In this document: one piece after another, positions 1-12,423 of the stretch | How positions within the stretch are numbered: the stretch's first letter is position 1 | How the letters are laid out: every line of letters begins with the position of its first letter | NCBI GenBank assembly: GCA_963854835.1 | Contig: OY978530.1 | Span: forward strand, 31,278,695-31,342,694 | Length of the DNA stretch: 64,000 bases | Reading direction: 5' to 3' | Source: Megamerina dolium | Taxonomy: Eukaryota; Arthropoda; Insecta; Diptera; Megamerinidae | Position numbers and translations under genes: made by a program | The notes under the pieces: model-generated | Databases searched by the model: none | Told to the model about the DNA's origin: nothing | What the model saw: the letters and a program-made list of their open reading frames with translations, nothing else

Positions 1-75
1 AGTAGTATGACTTACTCGATCAAGCATCGATTGGTTTTTTATTATTTTGTTTTTTCATGCTTTACGTTGGTAAGT

Positions 76-340
76 CATACACCTTTAGTACATATTTATG
101 TATAAAGCATTTAAGAATTATGTAGTATAAAATTCCTATGATGCTACATTTTACTTTCAGTGAAAATTCATTTGATTGTTTCTTCTTTCTCTGTCGTAAT
201 AGCTACTGACTACACGAGTATGTGTATGTGTGTATACATCTACTGATAGTATTATATGTCGACAATAAGAAGAATCAAATGAATTTTTCTATGATACACA
301 TATTTGCTATGGTTTGTTTATTGTTGGTACGCTGAATATT
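76..340 (+). repeat. Dispersed repeat, copy 1 (unclassified)
   Basis: This stretch is repeated at 9118-9391 in the same orientation with scattered substitutions and a short insertion near its end (AGAGAGGA-type purine run). I see no long open frame, terminal repeats or polymerase III boxes in it. It could be an LTR, a MITE or the 3' tail of a non-LTR element. The class is unknown; the repetition itself is directly visible. Confidence 0.8.
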
Positions 341-854
341 ACTAAGATTTATGGATTATTATTATTTTGTACTAAGTACATACAACAACAATTTTTTCGA
401 TACTTCTATTTACAATCGCTCATTAATTTAACTTACTATCGTGTGATGTTGCCTCGATCACTTGATAATGTTGTGTTGCCTCTATCACTTTCGGAATTGA
501 ATTACTCCATTTGTCAACAAACTTGCCATATTTAAACTCTGTGGCAACAATCTAGATTTACCCTTTACCGTAATCGAGTTTCTTCTCTTTCTTTCTTGTT
601 GTCTTGTTCTAGTGACCGCCTATTCCCGTTTGTTGGCGTTAGTTTCGACCGTGAAATGCGACACGTCGTTGAAGGCTTGCAATAAGCAAAAAGAGGTATA
701 CCACCCCCAACGACCACCACGCAAAATAACGATGTTCGAAAGATTATTTTATCTCCATATGTCGGAAGGTGAAAATATATTATATCTGAGCCTATTAATC
801 AATTCTATGCTGTGGTAGAACAGTTGAGAGAAATTACTGGATTGATGCCAGACA
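341..854. other. No recognisable gene
   Basis: AT-rich sequence with only short open frames, none of which resembles a known protein. A composition break at about 610-730 (GC-richer, CACC-rich) may mark an old element fragment, but I cannot name it. Confidence 0.5.
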
Positions 855-1198
855 GGTGCCGTAGCTCAGTGGTTAGTGTTTTGGCCTTCTGATCTGTGGG
901 TCGTGGGTTCAATCCCTGGCCGAAGCATAAAAAATTAAATATCGAAAAGATTTTTCTTTCGAACGGTACCCACCTGTTGGCAAACAATTGGCAATTCTTT
1001 CGCCAGTAACAAATTGCCATGGAAGAGCTTCTAAAAGAACTCTGTGACAGAGCTAAGAAAAAGTGATGTCGCAAGAGTTCTGCCGTTTGGAACCGGCTAA
1101 AATAAATAGGTTTCCTTCTAATACTGCCCAAAACACGCACATCAGTAATGGAAGGAGAAGCTTGGCCAAAGAGCCCTTTAGGGCTTATAAATGCCACA
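855..1198 (+). mobile_element. tRNA-derived SINE, copy A (full length)
   Basis: The first ~75 bases read like a tRNA gene: an A box (TAGCTCAGTGGTTAG, about 862-876) and a B box (GGTTCAATCCC, about 907-917). A ~270-bp tRNA-unrelated body follows and ends in TGCCACATA. The same unit occurs on the minus strand at 7438-7785, 9549-9880, 23700-24037 and 37226-37509, with fragments at 37070-37115 and 38971-39062. Internal A and B boxes would drive polymerase III transcription; the SINE would borrow a LINE reverse transcriptase to move. The likely anticodon position reads TCT, but decay makes the parent tRNA uncertain. This is the only full copy in plus orientation and the only one with essentially no (AT)n array next to it. 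Confidence 0.88.
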
Positions 1199-2520
1199 TA
1201 TGAATGAATCTATGATGTCAGACGAAGTGAACGTTATAAAATTGTTATCTAAAAAAGCGGAATCTCTGTTTATCTGTTATATGGCGAGTTGCTGAGTCGT
1301 ATATTTTGCGTTTTATTTCTTGTTCGTGTATCTGCGGATATCTGTATATTTTGGAGTATAATGGTCTATCTGTTTTTTTATAATTTCATGTTTGATCTCC
1401 CCGGTTGATGTTAGTTTATCATCCCCCTTAATACTATGTCTTCTAGCTCAATTAAATCTAAATTAATAGAATTGCTAACATCTCCTTCTTCAGTGACTTG
1501 AGGATTTCGTCATACACAAATGGTTGTATGCATTCGTCAAATAATATTCGATTACCGAATACCTCGATGTAAGTAACGATTATCAGAATTTGTAATCTAC
1601 AATTTTACATTTAAGACTGTCCCTACTGATTAGAGTTATTATTATGGTTTTTTCTGTTGTAGGTGTAGGTGTTTGTGTTGTAATTGCCCTCACGATTTTG
1701 AACATTGTTGGGGTAATTACATGATCAGCTTTGTAATTTTTTCTAATGTTATTGTGGTCATGTTTTCTGGTGCTCTACTTGCGTTGCTATTGTAATTTCC
1801 GTGTGAAATTTTCATTATTTTGTCTCGGTTTCCTATGATTGAATTAGATTTTCCTGACATTGTCTAGTAGATTCATCTTTTTGAAGTGACCTATAATGTC
1901 TTCTAATTTCATGATTTTATGATTTTGCGATTTTATAATGTAATCTAATATTTCAAGTCGCCTAACTCATACAACATATTTATTATTATTTTATTTCTCA
2001 TTGATGATGATGTGAAGGTCGAAGTTTTCTCCACATAGCTGCATAATTTGTTCCACAAATTTTGTGAACGTTACCATATACCTGGTTGAGAGTTGAATCG
2101 CCCTGAACCGGTTAGTGATGTCCTTTATCTTCAGCCCGATATTGTTTCGTTGCTGCAGTTGTTGATGTTTGTGACATTTCTTCTTGCTGTTGTTGCTGTC
2201 GGAGACAATTAATTAGCTTCTCTTGTTGTTGTATTACCGACTCGAGTTCTTCTGTTTGGTTCTGCATCTTCGCATCACTTTTATTTAAGTTCAACTTCAG
2301 TTTTATTGAAATTACAAGTTTTAACAAGTTTTATTTAAAGTGAACTTCTTTGGAAGTTCGTATTTAGTTTCTTTTGTTAACTTTCTAAAGGAAGTAACTC
2401 CGCGACTGCGTCAGTAGCAAGATTAAAAACCAAAAAATTCCACCTAATTTTCGTTTCAAAAATTGAACTTTATTCCTTGAACTGTGTTTTAAGGCTAGTT
2501 TTCTTATAAATTAATTCTTA
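1199..2520. other. AT-rich stretch without a recognised gene
   Basis: No similarity to a known protein was seen. On the minus strand, 2112-2327 encodes a short glutamine-rich, coiled-coil-like frame (71 codons with QQQ runs and a leucine/glutamate heptad feel). It could be the start of a retroelement gag or chance; it has no supporting context, so I do not call it a gene. Confidence 0.45.
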
Positions 2521-2546
2521 CAGAGAGAAGTGTAAGTATTGTATTA

Positions 2547-2846
2547 GTGTCCTTGCAACATAACATACGCAGAACATTTCTTTATTTCGTCATAACAATG
2601 TTTTTGACTTCTATTTTCCATTCCTCTTATCTATTGCAACAATATATACTTTATTTACTTCTATTGTTTTGTCTTTTTAAAATGTTTAAAGCCATTAGTG
2701 CTGCATTTTTGGAGATTGGCAAGGACTCTTCGTCGTTCACGGCAAAATTTAATAATTATGAAAATTTATTCAATGAGTTTAGGAATGTTGAGGAATCGCT
2801 GCCGGCGCAAAAAAAAGAAGAAGCCTTCAACACGATCAGCGAATAA
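2547..2846 (+). pseudogene. Short open frame upstream of a non-LTR element; possible ORF1 relic
   Basis: A 99-codon frame whose N-terminal half is strongly hydrophobic (Phe/Leu/Tyr-rich) and whose C-terminal half (from the internal Met at about 2682) is hydrophilic and could be coiled. It lies ~300 bp upstream of the endonuclease remnant at 3139, where an ORF1 of the same non-LTR element would be expected. No zinc knuckle or RRM is visible. The link to the element is inferred from position only. Confidence 0.25.
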
Positions 2847-3138
2847 AAATTCTTCTATTAACAAAGCGGAAAACGCAAAATACGCGGAGGTTAGCTTAGG
2901 TGATATCTACTGACTTATACATCTAAATGTTTAATTTCGTTTATTGAACAAAAATTTTGTTCCTTCAAAGTAACTGGCTGCTCGCTTGATTTCGACAAAT
3001 TAATTTATTTACATTTCTTGCCAGATGGAGTAGTAGTCGAGAAATCACTTATAAGCCTAAGGTGAATTCAAATGCTACCAGTCTTCCACGTTCAGTTAAA
3101 AACTAACTGACGCCATTACTTGCTTTAACATTTTGTTC

Positions 3139-5340
3139 CAGAATGTTAAAGGCTTAAACTCGAAATTGTGTGACATTTATTTGAAATGTTTTAGTTCTTA
3201 TCGTGAGGCCTTGGTATTTACAGAAACCTGGCTTAAACCTAGTGTTTTTGATACTGAAATTTTATGTAATGATGATCAGATTTTCAGAAAATGTTAACTA
3301 ACTAAGACTGGTGGTGGTGTGTTTATAGCTGTTGAAACTATTCATCCCTCTGAGGTAATCCTTATTCATAATGTTGAGGATTCTGAATTTATTTGTGTCA
3401 GAATCCGTATCAATGATAATTTCTTGTACACTTATACATACCTCGTAATTCTAGCACCGATTTATACCTTAAACACTCGTCATTCAAGTCTCATGTTACC
3501 TGGAGTTTTGATATTGAATACTCCCAATAAATACCTTGAACACTAGGTGAGTATATTAATGAGTTTTGAGATTCTTTTGCAGAATTGCGACTTCAGCAAT
3601 TGAATCATATACGAAATAAAAACGACAAAATTCTAGATACTGACAATTTGTAAAAAATATCACAATTACTTCACGAAGCTTTTGTATTACCTGAGGATGG
3701 TCAGGTGTGTGTGTGTGTGAGGTGTGAATACTGTAAAAATCCTGTCTGGTATAAATTGGCTTTCTTTGCATATATTAATTCAGACGACTGGGTCTTTAAA
3801 ACTAATGTTATACTGTACAATAGTTTTAATCAATATATACCAAAACGGAAGGATCCTCCTAAAATAGGAGGTCCTCCTTGGACTACTAAAGAATTACAGA
3901 AGATGAAACTTTGTCCTTTAAGGCCTACAAAAGTTCTAGAAGTTCGGTTAATTATGCCAAAAAAAATATAGAAAGCATTTTATATGCTTCTTACTATGAA
4001 ACGTAAAAGTTCTGGCTTCCGTGCAACAATAAAATGGCAGGATAGAGTATCTAGCGATAATAGAGATGTTTCTGACTTTTTCACTGACTTCTTCAGATCT
4101 ACCTGCTCTGAAGTAGTATTCGACAACAACACAGCATATGCCTACCCGATTTCAAACCTTGATTCGCATGCTCTCCATAAGTCCTGAATATGTCTCAGAT
4201 GTCTCATCTCCGAGCTATATTCTGAAAAGTTGTGCTGATTACCTATATCTACCACTATCTAAACTTTTTAATGTTCCTCTGCAGCTTGGTTACTCCCCAA
4301 GTTGTTGAAAAGAATCATATTTGATTCCGCTTCATAAAAAAGGAACAAAATCAAATGTTTCCAATTATCGGTATATAGCTAAATTGAATGTTATACCCAA
4401 ATTGTTTGAAGCTGTTATCACATCTGAGTTAGCCTTCTGGGTTAAATCTGTAATATCTACCAATCAGCTTGGTTTTCTCAAATGACAATCAATTGCGACC
4501 AATCTACTTAAGTTTTCATCTGCCGTAATAAAAAGTTTTACTACTGGCCTGCAAACGGACATTATATATACTGATTTTAGTAAAACTTTTGATAAAGTAT
4601 ATCACGATTTACTAATACGGAAGTTGGACTTTAGTGGTGTCCCGCAAAATCTCGTAAATTGGATAAAATCATATTTAACTAATAGAACACAAAAGGTACT
4701 GTTCAAAAATGTGGTGAAATATCAATGTTGAGTCATTTGAGTCCAGTTCTCTTCTTAATTTTTATCGATGATCTCCCGCGTTCTATAAAATATTCAAACA
4801 TTTTGATGTTTGCAGATGTAGTCAAGCTTCTCTTGTCACATTGTTCATATTATTTAGAAGATTTTTTGCATTCTGATTTAAATGCCCTCTCAGCTTGGTG
4901 TTCTTCAAATATGATGTCACTTAATTTAGATAAATGCTAGCTTATGATTTTCTCTAGGAGAGAATCTCTGTCATTTATTTATTACCTTCACGATAAGTCA
5001 TTGACATGTGTTTTTAACTTTATTGATCTGGCCGTAATTATGGATCACAAACTTCATTTAATCTACACATTAACTCATGTGTGCATAAAGCAAAGGGAGT
5101 ACTGAGTTTTAATAAGAGACCATACTCACCCTATTGTGAATAAAATCTTTATTGGACTTGTTCGTCTGGAATACTGTCTGGAATTCCCAATGTAAATGTT
5201 ATATTGAAAGTCTTAAATCGGTTCAGAAGCATTTTTTGCTGCTTTCTTTGAGGTTTTTAAAGTGGGATTTTATACTGCGTCTTTCTCCTTACGTTGTTAA
5301 TTGTTGCAATTACCGTCAGTTAAAAGTAGAAGAGTAATGC
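3139..5340 (+). pseudogene. Non-LTR retrotransposon ORF2 relic (endonuclease + reverse transcriptase)
   Basis: In pieces across three frames this reads as a LINE ORF2. The first part (3139-3550) has the APE-like endonuclease landmarks NVKGLNSK, a FTETWL strand carrying the catalytic Glu, and a GGGVFIAV strand. The reverse transcriptase part runs from about 4340 (NYRYIAKL, counterpart of the NYRPIS motif), through a TDFSKTFDKV palm motif (~4570) to SPVLFLIFIDDLP and FADVVKLL (~4740-4830), where the usual FADD has lost its second Asp. Stops and frameshifts are numerous. The style suggests the CR1/Jockey group, but the clade is not certain. No intact 3' tail was identified; the element fades out before the next relic at about 5390. 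Confidence 0.8.
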
Positions 5341-5387
5341 TAAATGTTTGCTTTGTCGTAAATTTAATTAGTTAATTATGTATCATC

Positions 5388-5815
5388 ATCAGCCTTATAT
5401 GTGCCCACGCTCCGACGGATGAGAAGGACAATGTGACCAAAGAGAGCTTCTTTCAGCGCCTCGAAGAAGCTTATGACCGCTGCCCCCGCCACGATATCAA
5501 AATCGTGCTTGGCGACTTTAATGCCAGGGTGGGCAAGGAAGGTACCTTTGGTCCAACTGTCGGAAAATTCAGCCTCCACCAGAACACCTCCGATAACGGA
5601 ATGAGGCTGATCGACTTCGCCGCAGCACGAAACATGGTAATTGGTGGTACCAGATTCCAGCATCTCGACATCCACAAAGCGACATGGCTGTCTCCAGATC
5701 AACGTACAAGAAACCAAATTGATCATGTGGTGATTGACGGAAGGCATGCTTCCAGTGTGATGGACGTGAAATCGATCCGTGGTGCCAACATCGACTCGGA
5801 TCGAAAAGACGCCTG
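5388..5815 (+). pseudogene. APE-endonuclease fragment of a non-LTR retrotransposon, copy 1
   Basis: About 140 codons match the central part of an exonuclease/endonuclease/phosphatase domain, of the kind often labelled 'craniofacial development protein 2-like' in fly genomes. The LGDFNARVG strand (catalytic Asp and Asn), the AARNMVIGGT strand, the TWLSPD motif, the NQIDHV strand and an incomplete NIDSD (before the expected His) are visible. The frame is then cut by sequence ending KDA-stop. The 3' part is nearly identical to, and inverted relative to, the minus-strand copy at 6203-6447. This piece contains the QRLEEAYDRCPRHDIK segment that the inverted copy has lost. Confidence 0.85.
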
Positions 5816-5856
5816 AAAAGACGTCTCTCTGCACTCCCATCTCTCTGTACCGCTCC

Positions 5857-7107
5857 TTAACAGCTCGCGTTTCGCCTGCGCGCAGGGTTTTTTTTATAGA
5901 CGGAGTCTTTATCTGCGGTAGTGTCGCGACACTCCTGATCAACCCACTCATTCCTCAGAGGCCGGTAATAACCGATTACCTCCTCGGCATCAGTAGTCAT
6001 GGAGTGGGATATATGTGTCCACCGTACGCATGTATCATCAAGTGGGGGAGTGTTCTGCATAAGCAGATCCGATAGTCGAGTGGAAAATGCATCTGCTGTC
6101 TCTGGTGATCGCAGCTTACTGACGTCGAGCTTTCTCTGTCTGGGACTTCTCTTGTTATTTGCGACACATAAGCGTGTGCGCACCTTAGCTGCAACAAGGT
6201 AGTGATCCGAGTCGATGTTGGCACCACGTATCGATTTCACGTCCATCACACTGGATGCATGCCTTCCGTCAATCACCACATGATCAATTTGGTTTCTTGG
6301 AATCTGGTACCACCAATTACCATGATTCGTGCTGCGGCGAAGTCGATCAGCTTCATTCCGTCATCGGAGGTGTTCTGGTGGAGGCTGAATTTTCCGACAG
6401 TTGGACCAAAGGTACCTTCCTTGCCCACCCTGGCATTAAAGTGCCAAGCCAGCCGTTCGTTCACAGGCGTTATATGTGAGATATGATGTCGTACTCTCTT
6501 GCTGACCAAAAATCCACAACCTAATTCATTCCTTTCAGCATGGCAACTGTAGTAAGTGTCACAGGAAGTTTTTTTGGAGCAGCCCTGTCCCGTCCATCGC
6601 ATTTCCTGGATAGCGGATAGTATTTTTCGAGAACATCAACCAGCTGGATAGAGGCACCCTCCCTAAAAAGGGACCGGACATTCTAGGTGCATATATTTAA
6701 ATCGTTGTCCTTTTTTCGTTTGCGGGGGTCATCAACAAAAGCGGTAGTCCTTATCCGAGGTATATCTGTTTTTTTCATTGTGGCGGGTCCCAAACCCAAC
6801 GCACAACCTCTAACCGAGAAAATTTTCGCCACTATTTCAGTTGCCTCCCAGCGGGTGCCAGGAGGGCGTTGTCCGGTGGTCGCCACATGGAGGGCTTCCA
6901 TTAATAATAATGAAGCCACCATCACAGAGAAAGCAAAGAAAGCTACATGACTACCCCTCATTAACAAATAGAGGTATCATCACATACCGCTTAGATCAAA
7001 CTACATGACAGCCAGTAAGTTGACTTGCGATGAGTTCAACAAGGATCGCGCTAGTCCCACCCGGTTGAGGCAGTTAGACACGTTACCCTGCGAAAACACC
7101 ACCAGAC
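5857..7107 (-). pseudogene. APE-endonuclease non-LTR retrotransposon, copy 2 (5' part, inverted)
   Basis: Read on the minus strand from 7107, this begins with an untranslated leader shared with 10778-10880, then an N-terminal endonuclease region (SIQLVDVLE, RVRHHISH, NERL) and the LGDFNARVG-type core, ending in IDSDHYLVAAKVRTRL and a linker towards the reverse transcriptase. Two deletions are visible by comparison with copy 1: one joins NERLA directly to FNARVG, the other removes ~52 bp between the GGTRFQ and ETK/NQIDHV segments and breaks the frame. The reverse transcriptase is absent. Its 5' end abuts the (AT)n array at 7112. Confidence 0.85.
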
Positions 7108-7111
7108 TACT

Positions 7112-7786
<675 letters not shown>

Positions 7787-7862
<76 letters not shown>

Positions 7863-7900
7863 TATATATATATAATATGTAATATATATAATATGTAATA
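7787..7900. repeat. (AT)n microsatellite
   Basis: AT dinucleotide array that starts two bases after the head of SINE copy B and decays at its right end into TAATATGTAATATA units before the mariner relic. Confidence 0.95.
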
Positions 7901-7901
7901 C

Positions 7902-8600
7902 AGGAGAAAGTCGCTGGGGGCTAAATCGGGAGTATACGGTTGGTGGGGAAGCAACTGGAAGCCCAATTTATTCAATTTTGCCATCGTTTTCATCGATTTG
8001 TGACACGGTGCATTGATTCGGTGAAACAACACTTTTTTTCTTTTGCAAAGGTGGCGGTTTTTTGTGATTTCAGCCTTCAATCGGTCCAAAAGTTCAAAAT
8101 AATAGTCGCAGTAGATGGTGGTTCCTTTTGGATATAGTCGATGAAAATTATTCTGTTCGCATTCTAAAATACAGACGCCATCACCGTACCGGCCGACTGT
8201 TGCACCTTCAATTTTCGATCGTTCATAACCAATTTGTGGATTTTTTTGATGTTTTCTGGAATAACAGCCTCAATTGGGCGTCCACTGCGTTCTGCATCGT
8301 TTGTGCTCGTAACGTTTAAATTCAGCAATCCACCATTTCTTTCTTTCTACCATTTGCTTCGATGGAACAGAGTATGGATAACGTTTAGCAAGCCATTGTT
8401 TTGTTTCCACTGTATTTTTTTTCCATCAAAAAGCAATGCTTTATCAAAACACGAAATTCACTTTAATCCATTTTTTTTCAATAACAAAAGTTACTTCACT
8501 CAAAATGGTATAACTCACGAACCAATTGTCAGATTGTTGTCAATTTTATACACGTGTCGTTTGAAGGATAGAACTCAATAAAAATCATATGGGGAAAATT
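7902..8600 (-). pseudogene. Mariner transposase relic (irritans-like), internally deleted
   Basis: Read leftward from about 8570, pieces match the N-terminal region of a mariner transposase (RSGRPIEA, then IKKIHKLVMNDRKLK), jump across an internal deletion to a QSAGTVMASVFW-type strand, and end with NAPCHKS and YTPDLAPSDFLLY, the region of the third catalytic Asp. The second catalytic Asp, normally in a DNAPCH motif, is replaced (INAPCH). Several stops interrupt it. No clear terminal inverted repeats were found; the left end is cut by the neighbouring (AT)n array. Confidence 0.8.
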
Positions 8601-8645
8601 CTAGTAACGCCATTTATGTGTCATCCTAAACCTTTATTGAATGGC

Positions 8646-8646
<1 letters not shown>

Positions 8647-8734
<88 letters not shown>

Positions 8735-8737
8735 ATA

Positions 8738-8786
<49 letters not shown>

Positions 8787-8958
8787 ATATATATGTATAT
8801 ATATATATATATATCTATACATATAGATATATATATATATATATATCTATACATATAGATATATATATATATATATATATATATATCTATACATATAGAT
8901 ATATATATATATATATATATATATATCTATACATATATATATATATATATATATATCT

Positions 8959-8996
<38 letters not shown>

Positions 8997-9022
8997 ATAC
9001 ATATATATATATATATATATCT

Positions 9023-9058
<36 letters not shown>

Positions 9059-9080
9059 ATACATATATATATATATATAT

Positions 9081-9117
<37 letters not shown>
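8647..9117. repeat. Long (AT)n array with a periodic CTATACATATAG interruption
   Basis: About 470 bp. The left half is nearly pure (AT)n. From about 8810 to 9070 the interruption CTATACATAT (first copies extended to CTATACATATAG) recurs roughly every 35-60 bp, giving a higher-order repeat inside the dinucleotide array. The array ends at the start of the second copy of the dispersed repeat. Confidence 0.93.
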
Positions 9118-9121
<4 letters not shown>

Positions 9122-9391
9122 CACCTTTAGTACATCTTCATATATAAAGCATTTAAGAATTATGTAGTATATAATTCCTATGATGATAAATTTTACGTTC
9201 AGTGAAAATTCATTTGATTATTTCTTCTTTCTCTGTCGTCATAGTGATTGACCACACGAGAATGTGTATGTGTGTATACATCTACTGATATTACTGTATG
9301 ACGACAATAAAGAGAGGAAGAAGAATCAAATGAACTTTTCTATGATACACATATTTGCTATTGTTTGTTTATTGTTGGTACGTTCAATATT
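9118..9391 (+). repeat. Dispersed repeat, copy 2 (unclassified)
   Basis: Direct repeat of 76-340. Both copies start at CATACACCTTTAGTACAT and end near TTGTTGGTACG. The left boundary here coincides with the end of an (AT)n array, which may mark a real element terminus. Confidence 0.8.
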
Positions 9392-9434
9392 TTAATGTTT
9401 TATAGAGTGTATGTAGGTAGGTATGTAAAATATA

Positions 9435-9880
<446 letters not shown>

Positions 9881-9982
9881 CTGGTGCAAAATGGTGCATA
9901 TTTGACCTTAATTGGATCATTCTAACTATGCTATATAAAACCTTCAATTTAGTGCAAAAATTATGGATTACTTTTTACTAGA

Positions 9983-9983
<1 letters not shown>

Positions 9984-10064
<81 letters not shown>
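9984..10064. repeat. (AT)n microsatellite
   Basis: Pure AT dinucleotide array of about 80 bp. It ends in AAG directly before the open frame at 10066. Confidence 0.95.
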
Positions 10065-10065
<1 letters not shown>

Positions 10066-10066
<1 letters not shown>

Positions 10067-10302
10067 CTCGAAATCAAGGTAGTGATACTGTTACTCAGAA
10101 TGCGGATGATTTCGCGACATTAGCAGCGAGTTTAGTTCCTTTAACAACTTTTTATTATATTTACGTGTCCGAAATAACTGAAAAAATTCGGGATGATCAT
10201 TCCTGGGGATCGACGAATGCAATAACCGAAATATCTAAATTTCGTGATGGGTATGAAGTTACACACAAAGGCCATGTTTTAAATAAAAACAAAAATAGCT
10301 GA
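10066..10302 (+). other. Open frame without start codon; possible orphan exon
   Basis: Seventy-eight sense codons and a TGA, with no stop inside and a soluble, non-repetitive amino-acid mix (Asp, Glu, Thr, Ser, Tyr). It begins directly after an (AT)n array ending in AAG, so a splice acceptor is conceivable, but no polypyrimidine tract precedes it. I do not recognise the protein. It may be the tail of a captured host gene, the end of an unknown element, or chance. Confidence 0.3.
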
Positions 10303-10305
10303 CTA

Positions 10306-10777
10306 CTACAAAAGCGGTGAAAATTAAAATTTAACAGGCCGATTTTCGTACGAGTCGTGAACAAACACGCGTGTTCCGTATAAACATTTTTATTATAATT
10401 CCCTAAATTTTTTTAAATAAATACTTTGCTCAAATTTTCGTTGTTTTCATTTACGTTGATGTTACTACCAAAAGCCACACATGGCACACATTAAGAGGAA
10501 TCGTGGTGGACTACAGCTGCTCCATGCAAACATACAATTTATTTTGAATTTTTCACACATACACATATATTTCAGAAGTAAGTTTTGTACTTAACTACAC
10601 AAATTTTACAATAATATGGTTTGCCTTCAATTAAAGACATAAACTGTAAAAATTCATTCGATTTGCCTTGTAACAACCATGGAATGCCCTTAATGGGTAG
10701 TGAAAGCTATATTATGCCACACATAAAGCAAGGGAGAGGCGCGAAAGTTCGGCAGCCCTAAAAGAATGACTGATAAA
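10306..10777. other. No recognisable gene
   Basis: AT-rich sequence without a convincing open frame or repeat shared with the rest of the window. Confidence 0.5.
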
Positions 10778-12423
10778 TTGTGGCCTGGTGGTGTTTTTGA
10801 AATGTGACATGCCTAAATACCTCAACCTGATGAGGCTAGTGAACTCATAGCAAGTTAACTCACCAGACGTCATTAGTTTATTTTGCTTGCTATGTGATGG
10901 CACCTTCATTTTCAATGGGGTTCCTCCACGAACCGGGCAACGTCTTCCAGGAAACCGCTAGGATGCGGCTGAAGTAAGTGGCGTAAACGTCTTCCGTTAG
11001 AGGTTGTGAGTTGGGCTTGGGACCCACTACATAAATTCTCTCACAATTAATAATAGAAGCATGCCTCGGATAAAGACTACTCCTTTTGTTGATAACTCCC
11101 GCAAACAAAGTATGGACCACAATATACGGATATGCGCCTGGAATGTCTGGTCCCTCTATGGGAAAGATGTCTCTGTTCAGCTGGTTGATGTCCTCGGTAT
11201 ATGCAATTCAGGAAATGCGATGGAAGGAATAGGTTTGTTCTAGAAGAGCATTCTGTGATATTTACTACAGTTGCCATGCGAACAAACTAGGACTTGGACT
11301 TGTCTTCAGTAAGAGACTGCGACAATCCGCATTAAGGCAAGGTTCTTAACATCAGTCTAATATATGCCAAGCCTTGATGGATGAGAATTACGATGCCACC
11401 AAAGAGAGCTTCTTTCAACGCCTCGAAGAAGTCTGTGACCGTCTGTGCTCCCCACGCCATGATATCAAAATCGTGTTCGTCTACTTTAATGCAAAAGTGA
11501 GAAAGGAAGTACCTTTGGTCCAACTGTCGGAAAATTCACCTTCCACCAAAACACTTCCGATAACGGAATGAGGCTGATTAACTTCGTCACAGCGTGTTTC
11601 GTGCATTTAGTAGTGCCAGATTTCAGCATTTCGACATACACAAAACGACGTAACTGTCTCCAGATCAACGAACGAAAAACCAAATTGAACACGTGGTGAT
11701 CGATAGAAGACATGTTTCCAGTGCGATGGACGTTCAATAGACCCGTCAAAGACGCAATTTTTGAAAAACAACCAAAATAAAGGTGCTGATGGTCTGCCTG
11801 TCGAGTTGTTTAAGAACGAAGGCGATGAGCTGCTCACGAGCATGCACCAGCTCATAAGCAGAATACAATCGGATGAAAATAGGCTCGATGATTGAAATCT
11901 CAGTGTATAAGTACGGTATAAGTCTTCTTAACATCACATATAAGGTCCTTTCGTGCGTACTGTATGAATAATTAAAGCCTGAGCTCAACAAGCTGATTGG
12001 ACCTAATCAGTGTGGCTTCGGACCTGGTTAATCTATTTACTAGATTTTCACACTACGCCAAATCGTGGAGAAACCCCAAGAAAAACAGATCGACACACAC
12101 CACCTATTGTTGATTATAAAGTGCAGTGAAAATCGGGAAATCTGCCTCCCTTTTATTACCAAGCGGGGTTTCAGACAATGTGATTCGTTCTCTTGCGATA
12201 TAGTTTCAACTGATCTACGACATATTGAAACAATCTTCCATAAAAGTGTCATGCTGTTGGCGTATGCCGATGACATTGACATAATCACGCAAGAAGTCAG
12301 GGCACCATTCTCAGAGTTGGAAATATAGTCGCGTTGAATGGGTCTTACGATGAACGAGGGTAAGACGAAGTACCTAGTGACGACAAACAAAAAGTCCCGG
12401 CGCCTTGGACAGCACATCTCGAA
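10778..12423 (+). pseudogene. APE-endonuclease non-LTR retrotransposon, copy 3 (leader, endonuclease, partial reverse transcriptase)
   Basis: The leader (10778-10880) matches the inverse of 7000-7107. The protein then follows the copy-2 order: PRIKTTPFVDN, SVQLVDVLG, a segment KESFFQRLEE...PRHDIKIV (11400-11480), then VELFKNEGDELLTSMHQL and DRHTPPIVDYK-type reverse transcriptase linkers, and finally an LLAYADDIDIIT strand (12255-12290), the catalytic YADD motif of the reverse transcriptase. Much of the palm is missing and the frame shifts repeatedly. The long ADDIDII form resembles a group of fly elements related to RTE; the clade is not certain. Confidence 0.82.

Noticed and set aside
855..930. 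A functional tRNA gene
   Set aside because: The A and B boxes are present, but the same head recurs fused to a common 270-bp body in other copies, and acceptor-stem pairing is poor. This is a SINE head.
2112..2327. Minus-strand Gln-rich 71-codon gene
   Set aside because: Low-complexity CAA/CAG-type repeats can give such a frame by chance, and there is no supporting homology or neighbour.
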